A stretch of DNA of 6,846 bases from Candidatus Avacholeplasma faecigallinarum (GTDB lineage: Bacteria; Bacillota_I; Bacilli_A; Acholeplasmatales; Anaeroplasmataceae): positions 1 through 6,846 of the forward strand of contig DVKU01000181.1 in NCBI GenBank assembly GCA_018715825.1, in the 5' to 3' direction. Position numbers and translations under genes: made by a program. The notes beneath the pieces were generated by a model, which was not told the DNA's origin, did no database searches, and worked only from the letters and a program-made list of their open reading frames with translations. This document shows, piece by piece, positions 1 through 6,619 of the stretch. How positions within the stretch are numbered: the stretch's first letter is position 1; the number at the start of each line of letters is the position of its first letter.

Positions 1-54
1 TTATTTTGTTTTACAACATAAAAATATTTAATTGTTTATCAAAATTCTAACAAT

Positions 55-95
55 AAAAAAAACATAAAATAAACTATTTGTCTATTTTATGTTTT
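55..95 (-). terminator. Intrinsic terminator closing the hisS-to-rluD gene run
   Basis: On the minus strand, 4 nt after the rluD stop codon, there is a 16-bp perfect inverted repeat apart from one G-U pair (arms 95-80 and 74-59, loop of 5 nt at 79-75). It is followed by an uninterrupted run of U (62 down to 55, partly overlapping the 3' arm). The stem is AT-rich but long. It is the only clear Rho-independent terminator downstream of the T-box leader in this window, so it most likely ends the long operon. Read on the plus strand, the stem is followed only by a short broken T run, so activity in the other direction is possible but weak. Confidence 0.85.
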
Positions 96-99
96 ATAT

Positions 100-996
100 T
101 TACTCTAAATTATTCATAAAATCAGTAAAATATTGTGGTAATTCACTATCAAATTGCATCCACTTTTTAGTTCTTGGATGATAAAAGCCAATTGTTTTGG
201 CATGAAGAAATTGACCTAAATCACCAATAACTTTTCTTCGACCATAAGTTTTATCGCCAACAAGAGGATGACCTATATACTCCATATGAACACGAATTTG
301 ATGCGTTCTTCCTGTTTCTAGTTTACATTCGATATACGTAAAATTCTTAAATCTTTTTAATACTCTAAAATTAGTGATTGCCGGTTTGCCATCTTTGACA
401 ACAGCCATTTTTTTTCTATCTTCTTTACTTCTACCAATAGGGGCATTAATTCTACCTCTATCTTCACTAATCACACCATAAACTAAAGCATGATAGGTTC
501 TTTGACAAGTATGATTTTTTAATTGTTCAGTTAAAGATTTAGAGGCCTCGTCATTTTTAGCAACCATTAATAAACCAGTCGTATCTTTATCAATTCTATG
601 AACTATACCAGGTCTTATAACACCATTGATTTCTGATAAATCATCAAACTCATATAGTAATCCATTAACTAAAGTATTTTCATAATTACCATAGGCAGGA
701 TGAACAACCATACCCTTTGGCTTATTTATAACAGCTACATCGCTATCCTCATAAACTATATCTAAATTTAAATTTTCAGCATTAATTTGTAGTTTTTTTG
801 GTTCTATGTCTAAAATAGTAATTTCGTCATTTTCTTTTACTAGAGTTGATTGTTTAACAATCTTATCATTTAATAATATTTTTCCATCCTCAATACATCT
901 TGAAATATAGGCTCTAGAGTAGGAGCTAACTAACATAGAAATTGCTTTATCAAAACGCATATTAGCACATTCTTTAGTTATCTTATACTTCTCCAT
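100..996 (-). CDS. rluD: RluA/RluD-family 23S rRNA pseudouridine synthase (YlyB-like)
   Basis: This enzyme isomerises uridine to pseudouridine in RNA, most likely in large-subunit rRNA. At 298 aa it has the usual length for the RluD group. An N-terminal S4 RNA-binding domain spans about residues 13-60, followed by the RluA-type catalytic domain. The signature HRIDKDTTGLLM contains the catalytic aspartate D136, and the conserved GRTHQIRVHM follows at 229-238. The ATG start lies inside the end of lspA (14-nt overlap) with an AAGGA ribosome binding site about 9 nt upstream, which suggests translational coupling. The lspA-rluD order is a recurrent pair in Bacillota. The family is certain; the exact uridines modified (RluD 1911/1915/1917-type or a paralogue) cannot be told from sequence alone, so the symbol marks the family. 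Confidence 0.93.
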   Translation of the reverse strand: MEKYKITKECANMRFDKAISMLVSSYSRAYISRCIEDGKILLNDKIVKQSTLVKENDEITILDIEPKKLQINAENLNLDIVYEDSDVAVINKPKGMVVHPAYGNYENTLVNGLLYEFDDLSEINGVIRPGIVHRIDKDTTGLLMVAKNDEASKSLTEQLKNHTCQRTYHALVYGVISEDRGRINAPIGRSKEDRKKMAVVKDGKPAITNFRVLKRFKNFTYIECKLETGRTHQIRVHMEYIGHPLVGDKTYGRRKVIGDLGQFLHAKTIGFYHPRTKKWMQFDSELPQYFTDFMNNLE

Positions 997-1507
997 TTTT
1001 CTTTTTCCTTCTATCTACAAAAAATATTAAGTCTACTGCATAAATCAATATTCCACAAACCAAAAAGGCATCAGCTAAATTAAAAATTGGAAAATCATTA
1101 CCTGATATTAGCCTAGATATAGCATTTAATGGTTCAAAGGAAATCATATCTACAACCCCTGGTCTTCCCTTTGATAAGCCAGGTATTATAGAAATTGCTC
1201 TATCAAATAAATTACCTAAACAACCAGCAAAAGTCATAGTCATAGAAAATGATAACAATTTATTTTTTTTCCAGTCATTTTTAAAACAAATATAGCCTAA
1301 TACAATTGATGCTACAAAGCTAATAACAACTAGTATTATAGTACTATCATCAAATAATGACCAAGCCATACCAGTATTATAGTGAAGATCTAGAGTTAAA
1401 AAATGTGGTATCGCAGTAACATTATTGGGTTGCCAAACCTGTACTAAATATTTAGAAATTTGATCAAGCATATAAAATACAAATAATAATAAGCATGTAA
1501 TTCCCAT
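983..1507 (-). CDS. lspA: Lipoprotein signal peptidase (signal peptidase II)
   Basis: This integral membrane aspartyl protease removes the signal peptide from diacylglyceryl-modified prolipoproteins, acting after Lgt. At 174 aa it is slightly long for the family. It has four predicted membrane helices (about residues 2-22, 56-76, 84-100, 143-164). Conserved blocks are the N-terminal DQISKYLV, YNTGMAWSLF (about 43-52), GNLFDR (98-103), VVDM with catalytic D120, and FNLADAF with catalytic D146. The loop between GNLFDR and VVDM and the stretch between the two aspartates are longer than in the E. coli or Bacillus enzyme as I recall them. The ATG overlaps the stop codon of the preceding small membrane protein by one base (TAATG), and an AGGAGTG ribosome binding site at 1513-1519 supports this start. 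The gene's presence implies that the organism makes lipoproteins. Confidence 0.95.
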   Translation of the reverse strand: MGITCLLLFVFYMLDQISKYLVQVWQPNNVTAIPHFLTLDLHYNTGMAWSLFDDSTIILVVISFVASIVLGYICFKNDWKKNKLLSFSMTMTFAGCLGNLFDRAISIIPGLSKGRPGVVDMISFEPLNAISRLISGNDFPIFNLADAFLVCGILIYAVDLIFFVDRRKKKNGEV

Positions 1508-1857
1508 TAAATCACTCCTAGCAAAAATAAAAATATTAAAACCATATAAACAACAATCGAGAAAATGAATATATCAGTTAAATATACCACTTTTAAATTA
1601 GTAATATTGCCATTTGTTATACTTTTTAAATAAATATAATGAACCAGTGTTACAAAAATTATCAAGCAAGTTGCAACAGCAAAACCTAAAAGCTTTTGAG
1701 CATCATGAAAAATCATTAGATTTAAAAACAAACAAATAGGACCACTAACAATAATTAAAGATATTAGAATTGAAACACAAGCATATAATAATTTTTTACT
1801 CCATTTGATATCGAGATTTTTTAATTCTTTAATAACATCTGAATATTTTTTAAACAT
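1507..1857 (-). CDS. Small three-helix membrane protein, function unknown
   Basis: I do not recognise this protein. From the ATG at 1857 it is 116 aa. It has a basic, charged N-terminal segment (about residues 1-22, rich in Lys) followed by three strongly hydrophobic segments at about 23-48, 56-77 and 89-114, ending almost immediately after the last one. The positive-inside rule predicts a cytoplasmic N-terminus. There is no signal-peptide cleavage pattern, lipobox or catalytic motif. It overlaps the end of the upstream protease gene by 8 nt (ATGTTTAA) and its stop overlaps the lspA start by one base, so it is probably translated by coupling between the two. An alternative GTG start at 1881 would add 8 residues and a 32-nt overlap. 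Neither start has a clear Shine-Dalgarno, and the ATG reads more naturally. Its position suggests an envelope role, but this is inference only. Confidence 0.75.
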   Translation of the reverse strand: MFKKYSDVIKELKNLDIKWSKKLLYACVSILISLIIVSGPICLFLNLMIFHDAQKLLGFAVATCLIIFVTLVHYIYLKSITNGNITNLKVVYLTDIFIFSIVVYMVLIFLFLLGVI

Positions 1858-2848
1858 AATATAAATATTGAAGTGCTTCACTAAAGTTAGAAACTTTAAT
1901 TAAAAGCATTTTCTCCTTATAAACAATTGTATTATATGCTTGTAGTGCTTCTTCATAATTATCTGCTGGACATAAAAACACATCCATATCATCATCAAAG
2001 GCGGTATATATTTTTTGTTTAATGCCTCCTATGGCTCCAACGCTACCATCAACTGACATCGTACCAGTTCCTGTTATCTTTAATCCCTTTGTATAATCAA
2101 ATGGGACTAATTGATTATAAATTGCTAATGTTTGTAATAAACCTCCAGAAGGTCCACCTACAAAAGAGCTTTTAATGTTGGCCTTAGGATATATTGTATC
2201 ATAATTAATATTATAATAGGGGTAATATCTGCATAAATTGTATGCACAATTAGTTAAAGTTATTTGCATTTCTTTATTATCTCTTAGTACTGTAACAACA
2301 TCGCCAGATTTACTATTTCTAATTGCTTGCGAAAATTGAGAATAGCCAACACTAACATCAATGTCATTTATTTTTATTATTTCATCATCTATTCTAAAAT
2401 CAGTTCCATCAAAATAAAAGCTAACACATAAAGATTTAAATGAATATTCTATATTTATGGATGTGTTTTCTTTTTGAGCATAACTATAGGCTGTAATTAA
2501 TGATGTCATAATAGAAGAATTTTTCTGAACTTGTCCCATCCGATAATTTTCCCAATCAGAAAAATGCCCATAGTATGGATTTAATTCTTCTACAGTGGCT
2601 GTTTTATCAATTTTAGCAAATAAGCTTTGTAAAATAGTACACTTATCTACAGATAAAACGAATATTGATGAAAATGAACCAACAGTATCATATTGAGAAT
2701 CTATTGTTACAACATTATCAATATTTGATGTATCTCCCTTTAACATAATGCTTTGATTTGTTCTTACTGTACCTAATATTAAAATAGGAATGTTTATTAT
2801 TAAAGCAAGACATATAACTATCCAAAATTTTTTTAGTATATGCTTCAT
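1850..2848 (-). CDS. Membrane-anchored PDZ/Lon-type (S16) serine protease, YlbL/DdcP-like
   Basis: This is predicted to be a membrane-tethered, ATP-independent Lon-like protease of 332 aa. An N-terminal hydrophobic segment at about residues 7-28 acts as an uncleaved anchor after a short basic stretch, placing the rest outside the cytoplasm. A PDZ-like region lies at about 145-200 (FRIDDEIIKINDIDV, then SGDVVTVLRDN). The C-terminal Lon proteolytic domain carries the catalytic serine S234 in GGPSGG and the catalytic lysine K277 in GAIGGIKQK. Their 43-residue spacing equals that of S679/K722 in E. coli Lon. No AAA+ ATPase domain is present, as in the YlbL family. B. subtilis YlbL (DdcP) helps remove the SOS division inhibitor YneA; whether this homologue does so is unknown. 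The ATG lies 12 nt after the dCMP deaminase gene with an AGGGTGA ribosome binding site. The region at about 40-140 is poorly conserved relative to anything I recognise. Confidence 0.88.
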   Translation of the reverse strand: MKHILKKFWIVICLALIINIPILILGTVRTNQSIMLKGDTSNIDNVVTIDSQYDTVGSFSSIFVLSVDKCTILQSLFAKIDKTATVEELNPYYGHFSDWENYRMGQVQKNSSIMTSLITAYSYAQKENTSINIEYSFKSLCVSFYFDGTDFRIDDEIIKINDIDVSVGYSQFSQAIRNSKSGDVVTVLRDNKEMQITLTNCAYNLCRYYPYYNINYDTIYPKANIKSSFVGGPSGGLLQTLAIYNQLVPFDYTKGLKITGTGTMSVDGSVGAIGGIKQKIYTAFDDDMDVFLCPADNYEEALQAYNTIVYKEKMLLIKVSNFSEALQYLYYV

Positions 2849-2860
2849 ATCTTCACCCTT

Positions 2861-3319
2861 TTATTTTATTGTTACCTCTAATTCATTCATTTTGCGATAT
2901 TTTATACCACTTGCATCCAACATTCTTTTAGCTGCAACATCGGATTGTATTCCTCTATATTTATCAGACATGTATACAATTTCCTTTATTCCTGATTGAA
3001 TAATCAACTTAGCACATTCATTACATGGAAATAATGTTACATACATGGTTGCTCCTTTTAAGCTTGAACTTGAATTTAGTATAGCATTAGGCTCAGCATG
3101 GACAACATATGGATACTTAGTATTTAAGACATTTGTATCATTTTTGCCCCATGGAAAGTCACTATCGCTACATCCAGTCGGAAATCCGTTATAGCCTATA
3201 CCTATTATTCTCTTATCCTGATTTACAACACAAGCTCCAACTTGTGTATTTGGATCTTTACTTCTTTTAGCAGAAAGTAAAGCAACTCCCATAAAATATT
3301 CATCCCAACTAATATGCAT
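2861..3319 (-). CDS. Deoxycytidylate (dCMP) deaminase, eukaryote-like
   Basis: This zinc enzyme deaminates dCMP to dUMP, feeding thymidylate synthesis. At 152 aa it is typical length. The zinc site is complete: H74 and the proton-shuttle E76 in HAE, and C99 and C102 in PCNEC. The GYNG motif at about 42-45 is the one linked to allosteric dCTP/dTTP control in this family. Several blocks (KRSKDPNTQVGAC, TKYPYVVHAE, FPCNECAKLIIQSGIKE, MSDKY) read, from memory, much closer to human DCTD than to Bacillus ComEB, so I avoid the symbol comEB. The start is fixed by a strong GGGAGG ribosome binding site at 3325-3330, 5 nt from the ATG. The gene begins 10 nt after aspS and that binding site overlaps the aspS stop codon, so co-transcription with the synthetases is likely. 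Confidence 0.93.
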   Translation of the reverse strand: MHISWDEYFMGVALLSAKRSKDPNTQVGACVVNQDKRIIGIGYNGFPTGCSDSDFPWGKNDTNVLNTKYPYVVHAEPNAILNSSSSLKGATMYVTLFPCNECAKLIIQSGIKEIVYMSDKYRGIQSDVAAKRMLDASGIKYRKMNELEVTIK

Positions 3320-3329
3320 AAATACCTCC

Positions 3330-4631
3330 CTAAGGATTTAAACGATCTGGACCTCTAAAGATAAACATTGCATCTTTAATACCTTGATTAAAAATTAACA
3401 TAGTTATTCTATCTACACCAATACCGAAGCCACCATGTGGAGGACAACCATATTTAAAGAAATCCAAATAGAATTTAACATCTTCATCCAAGCCTTTTTC
3501 TTGAGCCTGAGCTTTCAATATTTCATATCTATGTTCTCTTTGGGCACCAGTAGTTATTTCACAGCCCTTCCAAATTAAATCATATCCACAAGGAACACCC
3601 TTTTCATCACGCATATGATAGAAGGCTCTACAATCCTTTGAATAGCCTGTAACAAATAAGAATTCATGGCCATATTTATCTAATGAAAGCTTTTGACATA
3701 ATCTTTCACCTTCAGTTGTAAGATCACCCTTCTCACTTTCATCAACTACATAATTATATCTTTTTTCCAATTCGTCATATAAATCATGTAGATCAATTCT
3801 TGGGAATGGTAGGGTTGGAACTACAACATCAATTCCATATACCTCTTTTATTTGTTGACCATATTTTTCACTTACTCCTTTAAGTGCATAGGTTAACATT
3901 TCCTCTTCTAAATGCATTACATCCTCATATGATTCAATGTAAGAAAACTCTAAGTCAAATCCTGTAAATTCTGTTGCATGCTTTCTAGAGGCAAATTTTT
4001 CAGCTCTAAAAACTGGACCAGATTCAAAAATTCTTTCAAAACCTGCAGCCATTGCCATTTGCTTATAAAATTGAGGTGATTGAGCTAAATATGCATTTCT
4101 ATCAAAATAATCAACCTTAAATACACCAGCACCAGATTCAGATTCAGCAGCTATTAATTTAGGAGTATGAATTTCTATAAAATCCTTTTGTAATAAAAAC
4201 TCTCGACATTTAGCAATAAAATAAGATTGAGTTTTAAACATTAAAGTATTTTTATCAGTTCTTAAGTCTATCCAACGATAATCAAGTCTTAAATCAATAT
4301 TTGTCTCTTCACCCTTAGGTGCAACTATAGGAGATGGTGAGGCAGTTGATAGGATATTTATTTCAGTTGGATACATTTCCATATGATTTAATTTAACATA
4401 ATCACTTTGAACAATTAATCCCTTGGCTTCTATAACACTATCAACAGTTATTTTATCTAATGTTTCAATTAACTGTGGATTTTTTTCTTTTTCAATAGTC
4501 AATTGTAATTTACCGCTTATATCCTTTAAAACAATAAAACACATTGCCTTTTTATTTCTTATATTTTCTACAAATCCTGCAACTTTATTTTCTTCGCCTA
4601 AAACTATGTTTTTTATATTAACTCTTTTCAT
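3330..4631 (-). CDS. aspS: Aspartyl-tRNA synthetase, archaeal/eukaryotic type (possibly non-discriminating)
   Basis: This cytoplasmic class IIb synthetase charges tRNA-Asp with aspartate. At 433 aa it is far shorter than the ~590-aa bacterial AspRS and lacks the GAD insertion, matching the archaeal/eukaryotic (AspRS2) form. An N-terminal OB-fold anticodon domain spans about 15-90 (KVAGFVENIR). The catalytic core follows: a motif 1 region near 150-158, the amino-acid binding AQSPQFYKQ (183-191), motif 2 FRAE (208-211) through about 232, TGAQREHRY near 361-369, and motif 3 with GGFGIGVDR (400-408). AQSPQ identifies AspRS rather than AsnRS. Archaeal-type bacterial AspRS is often non-discriminating, also charging tRNA-Asn for GatCAB transamidation. 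The known determinant position (Trp or His after the GWV/GFV motif) is Glu22 here, so specificity is open. It starts 4 nt after hisS with an AAAGGA site overlapping the hisS end. Confidence 0.95.
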   Translation of the reverse strand: MKRVNIKNIVLGEENKVAGFVENIRNKKAMCFIVLKDISGKLQLTIEKEKNPQLIETLDKITVDSVIEAKGLIVQSDYVKLNHMEMYPTEINILSTASPSPIVAPKGEETNIDLRLDYRWIDLRTDKNTLMFKTQSYFIAKCREFLLQKDFIEIHTPKLIAAESESGAGVFKVDYFDRNAYLAQSPQFYKQMAMAAGFERIFESGPVFRAEKFASRKHATEFTGFDLEFSYIESYEDVMHLEEEMLTYALKGVSEKYGQQIKEVYGIDVVVPTLPFPRIDLHDLYDELEKRYNYVVDESEKGDLTTEGERLCQKLSLDKYGHEFLFVTGYSKDCRAFYHMRDEKGVPCGYDLIWKGCEITTGAQREHRYEILKAQAQEKGLDEDVKFYLDFFKYGCPPHGGFGIGVDRITMLIFNQGIKDAMFIFRGPDRLNP

Positions 4632-4635
4632 TTTT

Positions 4636-5940
4636 TTATTCCTTTCTATCTTTACATGTTGAACATGCTGAATGACTTTGAATTTTATTAATTACATAAG
4701 GATATACCTCATATAAAGAAATTGTTTGCTGCTCATCAGTTGTATTATCTTTAATGTTAATTTTAAATTGCTCAAGCTCGTTATCACCCAAAATACATGT
4801 AAACAAAGCATTATGCTTATCAGCATCCTTAAATTGACCTTTAAGAGATTTATTTAAATAATCTAAATCGCAGGACAATCCACCTATTCTACATACATTA
4901 GCAATGGCCAAACATTCTTCATGAGCCTTTTCGCCTAAGGCTATAAAATATATATGAATAGCTTCCTTTTTATTTAAATCCTTACCCGCTAAATTAGTAG
5001 CCAATAACAATCTTTCTAAACCAAAAGCCATACCTACACCAGGAATTTTAGGGCCACCCATCTCTTCAATTAAGCCATCATATCTACCACCTGCTCCGAT
5101 GACATTTTGAGCTCCAAATTCCTCTATATCAACTTCTATTTCAAAAACAGTATGTGAATAATAATCTAAACCTCTAACTAAATTATCATCTATTTCATAA
5201 GGGATTTGCATTTTATCTAGGGCAGCGGTTACAAGTTGAAAATGTTTTTTTGAATCCTCATTCAAATAATCCTTTATTTTAGGAGCATTTTGAAAAAAGC
5301 CTTTATTACGACATACCTTACAATCTAATATACGTAATGGATTTTTCTCTAGTCTTACTAGACAATCTTCACATAATTGTTCTTTATAATTATTAAAATA
5401 TTCAACCAAGACGCTTTTATATCTAGCTCTTGATTCTTCATCTCCTAAGGAATTAATCTTAACCTTAACTCCCTTTAATCCTAATGAACGGATTAGTGAT
5501 GTGCCTAATGCAATTACCTCAGCATCAATTAAAGGACTAGAACTTCCTAGTGCCTCTACACCAAACTGGTGAAATTGCCTATTTCTACCCTTTTGTGGTC
5601 TCTCATATCTAAACATCGGTCCCATGTAAAATAATTTTGATAATGGATCTTCAACATAAAGCTTATTTTCAATAAAAGCTCTTGCCACTCCAGCCGTACC
5701 TTCTGGCCTTAAGGTAATTAATCTTTTAGAGCGATCTTCAAAATCATATGTCTCTTTTGTAACCATATCTGATGTGTCTGTAGCATTTCTATGAAAAACA
5801 CTATATGACTCAAATATTGGCGTTCTAATTTCTTTATAGTTATATAGATGACATATTTTTCTAATAGTATCCTCAAGCTTGTGCCAACTTTGTGATTCCT
5901 TTGGAAGGATATCATAGGTTCCTTTTGGTTTTGTTATCAT
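4636..5940 (-). CDS. hisS: Histidyl-tRNA synthetase
   Basis: This class IIa synthetase attaches histidine to tRNA-His in the cytoplasm, acting as a homodimer. Its 434 aa is the usual length. Visible features in order are the N-terminal KPKGTYDILP, TLRPEGTAG (76-84), motif 2 FRYERPQKGRNRQFHQFG (110-127), an insertion domain with cysteines C190/C193 and C207/C210, the HisA block LVRGLDYYSHTVFE (254-267, catalytic arginine R256), the HisB block GAGGRYDGL (282-290), motif 3 GVGMAFGLERLL (301-312) and a C-terminal anticodon-binding domain (about 327-420). A tail ending CSTCKDRKE adds an extra CxxC that I do not recall as standard. The start is set by an AGGAGGAG site (5947-5954) lying within the last codons of the upstream acetyltransferase gene. 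The hisS-aspS order is a classical Bacillota arrangement, here under the T-box. Confidence 0.97.
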   Translation of the reverse strand: MITKPKGTYDILPKESQSWHKLEDTIRKICHLYNYKEIRTPIFESYSVFHRNATDTSDMVTKETYDFEDRSKRLITLRPEGTAGVARAFIENKLYVEDPLSKLFYMGPMFRYERPQKGRNRQFHQFGVEALGSSSPLIDAEVIALGTSLIRSLGLKGVKVKINSLGDEESRARYKSVLVEYFNNYKEQLCEDCLVRLEKNPLRILDCKVCRNKGFFQNAPKIKDYLNEDSKKHFQLVTAALDKMQIPYEIDDNLVRGLDYYSHTVFEIEVDIEEFGAQNVIGAGGRYDGLIEEMGGPKIPGVGMAFGLERLLLATNLAGKDLNKKEAIHIYFIALGEKAHEECLAIANVCRIGGLSCDLDYLNKSLKGQFKDADKHNALFTCILGDNELEQFKINIKDNTTDEQQTISLYEVYPYVINKIQSHSACSTCKDRKE

Positions 5941-5941
5941 A

Positions 5942-6487
5942 TTAAACTCCTCCTAAAAATTCATATCTATACTGTGCATAATAAAGGGCAATTTTATCTT
6001 GATTTTTTATATTTACTAGTCTTTCATATTCATAATGATAACCACTATTAAGTATTACATGCTTTGATGCCTCATTATCAATTGTATGACCTACAAGTAA
6101 TTTATCATAATTTAAGTAATTAAAGCCAACTTCAGTAATTTTTCTTAAGCACTTACTCATAATGCCTTTATTCCAAAACCTTCGATTTAAAATATAACCA
6201 ATTTCGCAAGTATTTTCCTTGGGAAAATATGTGTGAAAATCAATTATTCCAATCATTTCATCATTGTAAGTTATTGCATAGCCAATTGGCAAATTATCCA
6301 AAGGTCTCTTTAAAAATATCTCTCTAATTACCCAAAGAGCCTCCTGTGGATTGACAAATGGACCCCAATTTAAATACTTTGTGGTTTCAGCATCACTACC
6401 TATAATATAGTAATCTATATAATCTGCCTCACTAATCTCACGAAGAATAACTTTTCCTATTTTTATAGTAGGTAACTTTAAATTCAT
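5942..6487 (-). CDS. GNAT-family N-acetyltransferase (RimJ/RimL-like)
   Basis: This is predicted to be an acetyl-CoA-dependent N-acetyltransferase of 181 aa. The arrangement is that of the RimJ/RimL (Acetyltransf_3) branch: an N-terminal LREISEADYIDYY segment (about 15-27), the motif A acetyl-CoA pyrophosphate loop around EIGYILNRRFWNKGIMSK (95-112; the usual G-x-G/A is N-K-G-I-M here), and a motif B-like DNEASKHVILNSGY (137-150). This branch includes ribosomal-protein N-terminal acetylases but also antibiotic and small-molecule acetylases, so the substrate cannot be assigned. It is the first gene after the T-box terminator, with an AGAAGGGG ribosome binding site (6493-6500) just past the terminator U run. 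Its stop is one base from the hisS ATG and its last codons supply the hisS ribosome binding site, so the two are tightly coupled. Confidence 0.87.
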   Translation of the reverse strand: MNLKLPTIKIGKVILREISEADYIDYYIIGSDAETTKYLNWGPFVNPQEALWVIREIFLKRPLDNLPIGYAITYNDEMIGIIDFHTYFPKENTCEIGYILNRRFWNKGIMSKCLRKITEVGFNYLNYDKLLVGHTIDNEASKHVILNSGYHYEYERLVNIKNQDKIALYYAQYRYEFLGGV

Positions 6488-6500
6488 ATAATCCCCTTCT

Positions 6501-6535
6501 AAAAAAAATATACGCCCTTAAATATAAGGACGTAT
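6501..6535 (-). terminator. Regulated T-box terminator
   Basis: The hairpin has arms 6535-6525 and 6520-6510 (11 bp, one U-G pair, UAUU loop) and is followed, one base on, by eight U residues at 6508-6501. Its 5' arm contains the CGU and CCUU segments that the antiterminator needs, so the two structures exclude each other. It lies immediately before the acetyltransferase ribosome binding site, as expected for transcription-attenuating T-boxes. Confidence 0.93.
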
Positions 6536-6552
6536 TATCGTGGTGCCACCTT
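6526..6552 (-). promoter_or_regulatory. T-box antiterminator with tRNA acceptor-end bulge
   Basis: Helix A1 pairs AAGG (6552-6549) with CCUU (6529-6526), and helix A2 pairs ACG (6541-6539) with CGU (6532-6530). They flank the 7-nt bulge UGGCACC (6548-6542). The UGGC bases at 6548-6545 should pair with the tRNA 3' end G73-C-C-A. A C in the variable position calls for a G discriminator, as in bacterial tRNA-Asp; bacterial tRNA-His has C73 and would not pair. Confidence 0.92.
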
Positions 6553-6619
6553 ACTTTTAGCTATGCTAACACTCATTGCCGTTAACGCCTGGTACGTCTT
6601 GTATTAAAAGCACTCCAAA

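Noticed and set aside
1..54. Possible promoter (TTGATA or TTGTTA with AT-rich -10-like strings) or start of another gene
   Set aside because: The matches are weak and expected by chance in such AT-rich DNA. No start codon or open frame of any length can be supported before the window ends.
1858..1881. GTG start at 1881 adding 8 residues to the small membrane protein
   Set aside because: There is no Shine-Dalgarno, it deepens the overlap with the protease gene to 32 nt, and the ATG at 1857 gives a natural stop-start coupling. It cannot be fully excluded.
2790..2999. Plus-strand open frame of 69 codons
   Set aside because: It lies antisense across the protease and deaminase genes, both of which have clear family motifs. 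It has no ribosome binding site and no recognisable domain.
4423..4662. Plus-strand open frame of 79 codons rich in Phe, Leu and Ser
   Set aside because: It is antisense to the aspS N-terminus. The hydrophobic composition is what AT-rich antisense DNA gives by chance.
5718..5915. Minus-strand 65-codon frame inside hisS
   Set aside because: It is out of frame within the conserved hisS coding region and has no supporting start signals.
6555..6600. Repeat-like GTTAAC/GTTAGC/GCTAA strings as an operator or short repeat
   Set aside because: They lie in the T-box stem II/III region and can pair with each other as small RNA stems, so a separate DNA operator is not needed.
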